A stretch of DNA of 40,372 nucleotides from Nitratifractor sp. (GTDB taxonomy: Bacteria > Campylobacterota > Campylobacteria > Campylobacterales > Sulfurovaceae): positions 1 through 40,372 of the forward strand of contig WFMQ01000149.1 in the NCBI GenBank assembly GCA_015488995.1, written 5' to 3'. The notes below the pieces were generated by a model. The model had not been told where the DNA came from and did no database searches. It saw only the letters and a list, made by a program, of their open reading frames with translations. Within the stretch, counting starts at the first letter, position 1. The number at the start of each line of letters is the position of its first letter. A program made the position numbers and the translations under genes. This document shows positions 34,348 through 40,372 of the stretch, in pieces.

Positions 34348-37093
34348 TGAAAAATCCTTCTATTTTTTCATTTAATTTGATTAAATTTTCATCTAAACTT
34401 ACACTATCTTCAAGATACAAAAAATCAAATCTTTTATATCCAAAGGCTTCATTATTTTTTTCTATAAAATCCGTTGTGACAAACTCTTTTTTAAGTTTAA
34501 AGCTCTCATCATTGGCAAAGCCTTCTCCCTTTGTTTCAAGTATAAGAATTTTACTTATATAGTCCTTCTCATCTCTTTGTATGATTAAAAAGTCTGTTGT
34601 GTATCGCCCGATGTATTGAAAACTATTTTTTAGCTTTTTATAACACTCTATTACAAACTCTGTTAAGCCTCTTTCGCCATTGTAATATGCTTCTAAATTA
34701 CTATCTTGAAAAGAAGTGAGAGAAAAAAGTTGTTCTAAAATATCTTTTTCAAATCTACTCTGTCTAAAATTATACGGAAGATAGTGAAATGATTTGTCTC
34801 TATTTTTTGTAGAAATTTCTAAATTTTCTTGTGCAATTTTTGCTATTTCATCATATCTTTGTGCTTGTGTAAGTTCTATAATTTTAGCCTGTTTTTTACT
34901 CTCAAATTCCTCTATAAATTTAGGATTTTTGTCAGCTTCTAAAATCTGCTTGACTGCTTTTTGTGATGGATATAGATTCTTATTGTTCTCTATCTCTTTT
35001 AGATTATCTACTATTAAAAACTCTGCACTCTCTTTAATAGTTTCACTCTTTGAGTGCAGGTCTCTTTTGATATTAAAAGATAAAGCTATCTCGTTATAGA
35101 CTTTCTCTAAATTATCAACTTTATCATAGATAATTTTTAACTCTTTTTCGTATCCTTTTGTAGAAATTTGCATAAAACTATTTTTCTCTATTTGAAATAA
35201 AAAATCTCTAAAAGTTATCTTTTTATACTCTTTTTCTAAAAAATCTCTATGTTGCTCTATGTTATCAAAACTACCCTCTTTAATTGTAATAGTATTATCT
35301 CTATATTTATCTATATTTTTAATTATAGCTTTTAATTTCTCTTTTGCATTTGCACTCTTTTCAATATTAACCGTTGTATATTTGATACGAAGTTGATAAA
35401 AATCAATTTTAGGTAATGTAAGATAATCAACTCTTGATACTCTTTTTATAGGCTTATTTAATGATGTGCGATTGAGAGAGTTTAACTCTTCTATGGAGCT
35501 ATGTTGCTCCTTTTTGAGTTGTTCATTTAAAATCTTTGCATTTGCTTCATTGAGCCAGATAAGAGCCGTGTTACTGTTACCATCTACTTCTCTAAGACAT
35601 CTACACGATGTTTGAAGCACCATATTCTTAGGACTGTCGCCAGTGCCACTTAAAATGACACTTGTTAAACTTCTACAATCCCAACCCTCTTTCCCAACTT
35701 GCACAAGTAATATATATCTCTTTTTACTACTTGGCAAATCGAGACTTTTAAACTCAAGCTCGGCATTGGCATCTATTTTATACTCTTTGTTGCCTTTATG
35801 AAATTTAAGTATCTCATCTTTTGGAATTTTCAGTTTTGAGATAAGATGTGGATATACAACCTCTTCTAAATCTTTGATACTACTGCAATATATGGCACAT
35901 TTTGCCACTGTGCCATCTTGATAAACTTTTGTTTTATAAAGGGCATTAAAATCATTTATAGCTTGTGTTAAAATCTCTGTTTTCTCTAAATTGGCACTTT
36001 TGACAGTGGGTAATTTTAAAAACCTTTCGATTGCTGTTGTCAAAGGGTAGTAATAGACTGTATTTGTAATATGGGAAAATTTAAAAAAATCGGTTTCATT
36101 TACGTAAATCTTTTCAGCACTTTTGAGGTATGGAGTTCCACTAAATCCTAAAACAGTCGTAATATTTCCTTGTTCGTTCCACCATGATACGACTTGGCGA
36201 AGTTTAATATCACTACTACTCGCATGATGCACCTCGTCGATCAAGATAGACATATTTGGAACAAGAGAGAGTTTCTGTTTAAGCTCATTCTCTACTATCT
36301 CATCATCAGCAAACAGCCCCTTTGCTTTGCTATTTAAAATAACCTTTTCAGCATTGACTACAAAGATTTGACCAAAGGGGTTTGGGAGTATGCTGTTTAC
36401 TTTTGAGGCATTTGGATTGACGGCAAGATTTGATTTTTTCGCAGTTTTTGGAACATCGAGTATATCAAACTTGAGAAGTTTTTGTATTGTTTTTGCTTGA
36501 CTTTCTGGCAACACCCAACTCCCATCAAAACTCTCTATACTCTTTAATGATGGTGCGATAGAGTTTTTAAGCCCTGAGGGGATAAGGATCAAAAAATTAT
36601 GTGCGAAGTTTTTGTTGCTGGGTTCATTCAGTGCAAAATACAAATCAAGATAGATAAAACAAGCCATAAGATAAGTTTTACCGGCACCCATAGGCAAAGA
36701 GAGTAGGTAGTCACTATAACTTACATCATAAAATATCTTTTTGATGAGAGCGTCATAATCACTAATCCTATCTTCATTAATTGCTTTTGCCAAAGAGGGC
36801 AACTCATCTTTGGCAAAATGATAGAGTGCTAATTTTTTAGTTTCTCCTAAAGTTACAAGTGCATTTTCAACGGCATCAAAATTCTCTTTAACTATAAAAA
36901 AACCTTCACCAAAAAGTTGCCACAAGGGTTTATTCTGACCTTCAATCTTGAGAAAAAGATAGACTTCAATCGCCTCGATCTGGGTATCGCGTAATTTGGA
37001 TCTCTGCTTGATGTATCGTATCATCTCCTTGACGGTGCACCGATCAGAATGAATCCAAATATCCTTTGCAGCCTTTATCTTCGAATAGAGCAT
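34337..37093 (-). CDS. res: Type III-like restriction subunit with helicase and nuclease domains (Res)
   Basis: This 918-residue protein is a superfamily 2 helicase: Walker A PMGAGKT (134-140), DEVH at 286-289, SGTP at 318-321, EGWDCRS near 465 and QTSCRCLRE as motif VI. Near residue 850, TDFLI and, about 20 residues on, ETKG form a D...ExK nuclease site. Together with the adjacent Mod this fits a type III restriction enzyme, though the usual order is mod before res. Composition is strongly AT-rich except for the first 45 codons or so, which look host-like. The ATG overlaps the panB stop (TGATG). No frameshift or internal stop is seen, so the system may be active. Confidence 0.88.
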   Translation of the reverse strand: MLYSKIKAAKDIWIHSDRCTVKEMIRYIKQRSKLRDTQIEAIEVYLFLKIEGQNKPLWQLFGEGFFIVKENFDAVENALVTLGETKKLALYHFAKDELPSLAKAINEDRISDYDALIKKIFYDVSYSDYLLSLPMGAGKTYLMACFIYLDLYFALNEPSNKNFAHNFLILIPSGLKNSIAPSLKSIESFDGSWVLPESQAKTIQKLLKFDILDVPKTAKKSNLAVNPNASKVNSILPNPFGQIFVVNAEKVILNSKAKGLFADDEIVENELKQKLSLVPNMSILIDEVHHASSSDIKLRQVVSWWNEQGNITTVLGFSGTPYLKSAEKIYVNETDFFKFSHITNTVYYYPLTTAIERFLKLPTVKSANLEKTEILTQAINDFNALYKTKVYQDGTVAKCAIYCSSIKDLEEVVYPHLISKLKIPKDEILKFHKGNKEYKIDANAELEFKSLDLPSSKKRYILLVQVGKEGWDCRSLTSVILSGTGDSPKNMVLQTSCRCLREVDGNSNTALIWLNEANAKILNEQLKKEQHSSIEELNSLNRTSLNKPIKRVSRVDYLTLPKIDFYQLRIKYTTVNIEKSANAKEKLKAIIKNIDKYRDNTITIKEGSFDNIEQHRDFLEKEYKKITFRDFLFQIEKNSFMQISTKGYEKELKIIYDKVDNLEKVYNEIALSFNIKRDLHSKSETIKESAEFLIVDNLKEIENNKNLYPSQKAVKQILEADKNPKFIEEFESKKQAKIIELTQAQRYDEIAKIAQENLEISTKNRDKSFHYLPYNFRQSRFEKDILEQLFSLTSFQDSNLEAYYNGERGLTEFVIECYKKLKNSFQYIGRYTTDFLIIQRDEKDYISKILILETKGEGFANDESFKLKKEFVTTDFIEKNNEAFGYKRFDFLYLEDSVSLDENLIKLNEKIEGFFNAN

Positions 37094-37905
37094 CAGTAGC
37101 TGTGCTCCGTATCAGGGAATTCACGCCCTTTGACTTCATTTCGGTACGTTTCGAGCCCTTTGCGGACGAGGTCGGCTCCGTTGAGGTAGCGTTTGACAAA
37201 TTTAGGCTTGAACGTCTCAAAAAAGCCAAACATATCGCTCCACACCAGCACCTGTCCATCGGTCACGTTGCCCGCTCCGATGCCGATGGTGGGGATGGTG
37301 AGGGCTTCGGTGATGCGCTGGGCAGCTTCGGTCTTCATCCCTTCGAGCACGATGGCAAACGCGCCCGCCTCTTGGAGAGCCAACGCATCCCCAATGAGCC
37401 GCTCGATGTCCGCCTCATCCTTGCCGACGATGTGGTAGCCCCCTTCGGCACGCACCGACTGCGGCATGAGTCCGATGTGCGCGACCACGGCGATCCCATG
37501 ATGGGTCAAGTGGCGTACCAGCGGTGCCCGCTCGGTGCCCCCTTCGATCTTGACCGCTTGCGCATCGGTCTGGCTGTAAACCCGCACGGCGTTGGCGAGT
37601 GCCTGCTCCTCGGTCAGGTACGACCCAAACGGCATGTCAAAGACGATGAGCGGACGCTTCGCCCCGTTGCACACCGCCTGCGTATGGTAAATCATTTGAT
37701 CCATCGTAGCACTCAAGGTATCGGATTTGCCGAGGAAGCTCATGTTGAGGCTGTCCCCGACGAGGATCATCTCCACTTCGCCATCGAACAGCTGCGCAAA
37801 CAGCGCATCATACGCCGTGATCATCGTGATCGGCTCTTTCCCTTTCAGGGCGGCAATGGTATTGACGGTCATACGCTTCTCGATACGGGGGGTATGGATG
37901 CTCAT
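37093..37905 (-). CDS. panB: 3-methyl-2-oxobutanoate hydroxymethyltransferase
   Basis: PanB adds a hydroxymethyl group from methylene-tetrahydrofolate to 2-oxoisovalerate, giving ketopantoate for pantothenate and CoA synthesis. From ATG 37905 it has 270 residues, with GGAAAG seven bases upstream; the frame is open to 37980 but the extra part translates a REP-like hairpin. Landmarks are ITAYDALFAQ, EMILVGDSLNMSFLG (metal and substrate), FDMPFGSY, VKIEGG, HIGLMPQS and GIGAGNVTDGQVLV. Composition is normal for the window. It is the first gene of a minus-strand series now interrupted by res and mod. Confidence 0.96.
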   Translation of the reverse strand: MSIHTPRIEKRMTVNTIAALKGKEPITMITAYDALFAQLFDGEVEMILVGDSLNMSFLGKSDTLSATMDQMIYHTQAVCNGAKRPLIVFDMPFGSYLTEEQALANAVRVYSQTDAQAVKIEGGTERAPLVRHLTHHGIAVVAHIGLMPQSVRAEGGYHIVGKDEADIERLIGDALALQEAGAFAIVLEGMKTEAAQRITEALTIPTIGIGAGNVTDGQVLVWSDMFGFFETFKPKFVKRYLNGADLVRKGLETYRNEVKGREFPDTEHSY

Positions 37906-37940
37906 CTTCTTTCCTGTTGTTCTGTTTGCTAACGATACAA

Positions 37941-37965
37941 ACGGTGTGCTGTTGCACACCCTACG
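37941..37965. repeat. REP-like hairpin in the panB leader
   Basis: GGTGTGC (37943-37949) and GCACACC (37954-37960) form a perfect seven-pair stem with a four-base loop, followed by CTACG. The phrase ending in CACACCCTACG resembles a palindromic repeat dispersed in many bacterial genomes. There is no T-run after it on either strand. Confidence 0.55.
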
Positions 37966-37983
37966 CATCTTCTCCAACACAAG

Positions 37984-38121
37984 GAGGGATTGGATGATGG
38001 GCGGGAGGAAAAGGCACGGGCAAGAGCACGTAAATTAGCAATAAAACGATTCATTCGTGCCACAAAATACCATTACGCATCTCTTGCTTGCCTTTTCCTT
38101 CTGCCCAGCGGTCAATCCCTC
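37984..38121. repeat. 138-bp long imperfect palindrome between panB and trpA
   Basis: Arms 37984-38033 and 38073-38121 are inverted copies. Paired blocks, from the outside in, are GAGGGATTG, GGGC, AGGAAAAGGCA, GCAAGAG and CGTAA, 36 pairs in all, separated by small internal loops; the spacer is 39 bases. No open frame, no poly-T and no clear target duplication are visible. It could be a MITE-like element or a structured RNA in the panB leader. It ends about 30 bases before the trpA -10 box. Confidence 0.75.
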
Positions 38122-38151
38122 TTTGACCGACCTCATTTTATCTAAAAAATG

Positions 38152-38157
38152 TATAAT
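38152..38157 (+). promoter_or_regulatory. Predicted -10 box of the trpA-lgt operon
   Basis: A perfect TATAAT on the plus strand, preceded by an A/T-rich stretch (TTTTATCTAAAAAATG). It lies 31 bases before ATG 38189. Confidence 0.6.
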
Positions 38158-38188
38158 ACCATGAAATGACACAAATCAAGAAACCCTT

Positions 38189-38941
38189 ATGGAAACCATC
38201 ATGAAAAAACTTGTAGCCTATATCACCACGGGATACCCTGAAAAATACTTCACCGTCGATCTCTCACTCGCACTGGCCGAGGCGGGTGTCGATACCCTTG
38301 AGATGGGGATTCCGTTTTCCGATCCCGTCGCCGATGGCCCCATCATCGAGCGGGCCAACCTCCGCTCCCTCCAGCAGGGATTTACCCTCAACGACCTGTT
38401 TGAAATCTCTCGGGAAATCGGCCCCATGATCGACACCCTCTGGATGGGGTATTTCAACCCGTTTTATCACAAAGGGATGGAGACCTTCATCGCCAAAGCT
38501 CAGGCGGCAGAGGTGCACGGCTTCATCATCCCCGACCTCCCCTACGAAGAGGCGCAGCCCTACAAACCCCTGATCGAAGAGGCGGGATTGAGCCTGATCG
38601 ACTTCATCGCCCCCACCGACACCCCCGAGCGGATCGCCATGATCGCCCAAGATGCCCGCAAATTCCTCTACCTCGTCGCCTATGCCGGGATCACCGGCAG
38701 CGGACAAGCCGAAGATCTCACCCCCATCATCGAGCAGATTCGTACCCACACAGAGACCCCCGTGTATGTCGGATTTGGGGTCAATGAAGAGACCGCCCGT
38801 GAGAAAGTACAGGGGGTCGATGGGGTCATCGTCGGATCGGCCTTTGTCAAAGTGTTGATGGACGATGCACTCACCCCCACCCACAAAATCGCCAAAGTGG
38901 TCGAGATGGCCCGCACCATCAAAGCAAGGATCAACGAATAA
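38189..38941 (+). CDS. trpA: Tryptophan synthase alpha subunit
   Basis: TrpA cleaves indole-3-glycerol phosphate to indole, which is channelled to TrpB to make tryptophan. The 250-residue product carries the catalytic glutamate and aspartate region LEMGIPFSDPVADGP, with IIPDLPYEEA, YAGITGSG and VGFGVNEETA (phosphate loop) further on. Two starts are possible, ATG 38189 or ATG 38201 (MKKLVAYITTGYP); the second has GGAAA ahead of it and gives 246 residues. No trpB lies beside it in the window. The stop overlaps the lgt ATG (TAATG). Confidence 0.95.
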   Translation: METIMKKLVAYITTGYPEKYFTVDLSLALAEAGVDTLEMGIPFSDPVADGPIIERANLRSLQQGFTLNDLFEISREIGPMIDTLWMGYFNPFYHKGMETFIAKAQAAEVHGFIIPDLPYEEAQPYKPLIEEAGLSLIDFIAPTDTPERIAMIAQDARKFLYLVAYAGITGSGQAEDLTPIIEQIRTHTETPVYVGFGVNEETAREKVQGVDGVIVGSAFVKVLMDDALTPTHKIAKVVEMARTIKARINE

Positions 38942-39735
38942 TGCATTACTTTACCTGGAACATCGACCCCAATATCTTCCACTACGGTGCATTGCAGTTG
39001 CGCTGGTACGGCTTGCTCTTTGTCGGCTCTTTTTTCATCGGGATGGCACTGGTCAAATGGATATTTACCCGCGAAAATGTCCCCACCGATTCCCTCGACA
39101 ATCTCCTGCTCTACGCCATTGCCGGCACCGTGATCGGCGCACGCCTGATGCACTGCTTGGCGTATGAGCCGGCCTTTTACCTCTCCCACCCGATCGAGAT
39201 CCTCAAGGTCTGGAAGGGGGGACTCGCCAGTCACGGCGGGATGATCGGGATGATGATCGTCCTCTACATCTACGCCCGACGAGAGAAGCTCTCCTACACG
39301 TGGCTCCTCTCCCGCTTGACCCTTCCGGGGATGATCGTCGCCGCGTTTGTCCGCTTCGGCAATTTTTTCAATTCCGAGATCCTCGGGCTCCCTACTACCG
39401 TCCCCTGGGCCGTTATTTTCGAACGGGTCGATCACCTCCCCCGCCACCCGGTGCAACTCTACGAAGCGTTTAGCTACCTGATCATCTTCGTTATCCTCCT
39501 GACGATCTACCGCCGTACCTCGTTTGCCTTTTCGACCCGTATCCTCCCCGGTGTCTTCGCCGTACTCCTCTTCGGCACCCGCTTTGCCCTCGAGTATTTC
39601 AAGACCCGCCAGGCCGACTACACCACTTCGCTCCCGTTTACCACCGGACAACTCCTGAGCCTCCCCGTCATCCTCATCGGCATCATCTGGATCCTCTGGG
39701 CACTCTATGGGAATCAAGCGAGAAGCGAGAAGTGA
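38941..39735 (+). CDS. lgt: Prolipoprotein diacylglyceryl transferase
   Basis: Lgt moves a diacylglyceryl group from phosphatidylglycerol to the lipobox cysteine of prolipoproteins in the inner membrane. The 264-residue product has about seven membrane segments. It shows LRWYGLLFVGSFF, GARLMHCLAYEP, KGGLASHGG, the signature RFGNFFNSEILG and RHPVQLYEA, all expected. The final codons (QARSEK) and the stop are made of the heptamer repeat at 39718-39752, so the original end may have been altered. It is coupled to trpA by a one-base overlap. Confidence 0.95.
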   Translation: MHYFTWNIDPNIFHYGALQLRWYGLLFVGSFFIGMALVKWIFTRENVPTDSLDNLLLYAIAGTVIGARLMHCLAYEPAFYLSHPIEILKVWKGGLASHGGMIGMMIVLYIYARREKLSYTWLLSRLTLPGMIVAAFVRFGNFFNSEILGLPTTVPWAVIFERVDHLPRHPVQLYEAFSYLIIFVILLTIYRRTSFAFSTRILPGVFAVLLFGTRFALEYFKTRQADYTTSLPFTTGQLLSLPVILIGIIWILWALYGNQARSEK

Positions 39736-39752
39736 GAAGTGAGAAGTGAGAA
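39718..39752 (+). repeat. Heptanucleotide tandem repeat at the lgt/activase junction
   Basis: Five copies of G(C/T)GAGAA in a row (two GCGAGAA, then three GTGAGAA). The lgt stop TGA (39733-39735) falls in copy three, and a possible GTG start of the next gene is the first codon of copy four. Because seven is not a multiple of three, GTGA copies supply stops in all frames within three repeats. Confidence 0.92.
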
Positions 39753-40372
39753 GTTGAGAGCTTCTTCTGAAGCCCTCTCCCTCGGGATCGACATCGGTTC
39801 TACCACCGTCAAATACGTCTTGTGTGACGAACATTTCACCATCCTCGACAAAGCCTACACCCCCCACGACACCAAGCAGGTCGATACCCTGCTGGAGCTT
39901 CTGAGTGATTTACAACAGCGACAACCCGATCGCTACAACGCAATTGACAAAGCCTACATCACCGGCTCAGGTGCGGCGCGGATCGCCCCTGCCATCCAGG
40001 CCCGTTTCGTCCAAGAGGTCAACGCCGTTGTCTTGGCGGTCGAGCATTTGCATCCTGATGTGCGTTCGGTGGTCAAGCTGGGGGGGCAGGATGCCAAAAT
40101 CATCCACTTCAAAGAGCGCGAAGATGGCACCAAGAATGTCTTGACATCCATGAACGACAAATGCGCCTCCGGTACCGGTGCTACGATCGAAAAATGCACC
40201 ATGAAAGTGGGGGTAGAGCTTGATGAACTCTCCTCGCTCACATTCAAAGATGATGCCCTCCACCATGTGGCAGCCAAGTGCGGGGTTTTCGCCGAGACCG
40301 ATGTGGTCAACCTCGTCAAAAGCTCCGTCCCAGCCGATGAGATCATGAACTCCCTCGCCGATGCCATCGTCA
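39739..40372 (+). CDS. Acyl-CoA dehydratase activase-type ATPase (BadF/BcrA/HgdC family), partial
   Basis: This open frame runs off the right edge. There is no ATG; GTG 39739 inside the repeat and TTG 39754 are the candidate starts, each behind GAGAAG. The N-terminus has the phosphate loop LGIDIGSTTVKYVLC of the ASKHA ATPase fold. KCASGTGATIEKC and KCGVFAETDVV contain the two cysteines that in HgdC dimers hold a bridging [4Fe-4S] cluster. Family members use ATP to send low-potential electrons to a dehydratase or reductase. In Campylobacterota I recall very long versions fused to partner domains, but the part seen here cannot show this. It is in the same frame as lgt. Confidence 0.85.
   Translation, partial: MRSEKLRASSEALSLGIDIGSTTVKYVLCDEHFTILDKAYTPHDTKQVDTLLELLSDLQQRQPDRYNAIDKAYITGSGAARIAPAIQARFVQEVNAVVLAVEHLHPDVRSVVKLGGQDAKIIHFKEREDGTKNVLTSMNDKCASGTGATIEKCTMKVGVELDELSSLTFKDDALHHVAAKCGVFAETDVVNLVKSSVPADEIMNSLADAIV

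Noticed and set aside
32344-37093. Phase-variable simple repeats in mod or res
   Set aside because: Many short A or T runs occur, but none long enough, and no tetra- or pentanucleotide arrays like those of known phase-variable mod genes.
38680-39867. 395-codon open frame on the minus strand
   Set aside because: Antisense to trpA, lgt and the activase; its acidic, repetitive translation has no domain pattern.

Overview
The window looks like a chromosomal segment of a Campylobacterota bacterium (formerly Epsilonproteobacteria), probably of a free-living sulfur-oxidising type such as the Sulfuricurvum, Sulfurimonas or Sulfurovum group. The evidence is a complex I operon that lacks ordinary NuoE and NuoF and has a small NuoE-position protein like those of Helicobacter and Campylobacter, an ArsS-type sensor kinase, a UbiA-family enzyme of the type used in futalosine menaquinone synthesis, and about 50% GC by eye. 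The genus is inference. Gene density is very high and many neighbours overlap by one to a few bases.

Layout. 1-1724 (minus): ribA, rsmG, a 72-aa membrane/zinc-ribbon protein and a conserved protein running off the left edge. 1815-6758 (plus): hemB, gdhA, argF and hemN. 7003-9279 (minus): pssA, a mqnP-like prenyltransferase, a divergent uracil-DNA glycosylase and a tRNA-Arg. 9352-10257 (plus): miaA. 10270-27572 (minus): the nuo operon in the order A, B, C, D, small NuoE-like protein, NuoF/GltD hybrid, G1, G2, H, I, J, K, L, M, N. 27712-29636 (minus): a two-component system. 29704-30284 (plus): a 117-bp MITE-like element, a DUF4177 gene and a small membrane protein. 30310-37905 (minus): panB, then an AT-rich type III-like restriction-modification pair (res, mod), then ruvB and an AI-2E family permease. 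38189 to the end (plus): trpA, lgt and the start of an acyl-CoA dehydratase activase-type ATPase.

The most distinctive system is the complex I operon. The NADH-input position is held by one 669-aa protein. It joins the C-terminal iron-sulfur region of NuoF, with one of the four usual cysteines replaced by glycine, to a GltD-like FAD/NAD(P)H module with further clusters. It is followed by two tandem NuoG paralogues that both keep a full set of cluster cysteines. This suggests an input module different from both the classic NADH dehydrogenase and the reduced Helicobacter/Campylobacter form.

The second layer of interest is small-scale structure. The restriction-modification pair sits between panB and ruvB with a TGATG stop/start overlap at both ends, as if inserted into an ancestral overlap without disturbing either gene. 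There are two long palindromic elements (29704-29820 with a 4-bp TTAT duplication, and 37984-38121), a REP-like hairpin, and short tandem repeats at three gene starts (rsmG, hemN and the lgt/activase junction) that supply stops, starts or leader sequence. Two genes (ribA, miaA) have a -10 hexamer exactly six bases before the ATG, which suggests leaderless mRNAs.
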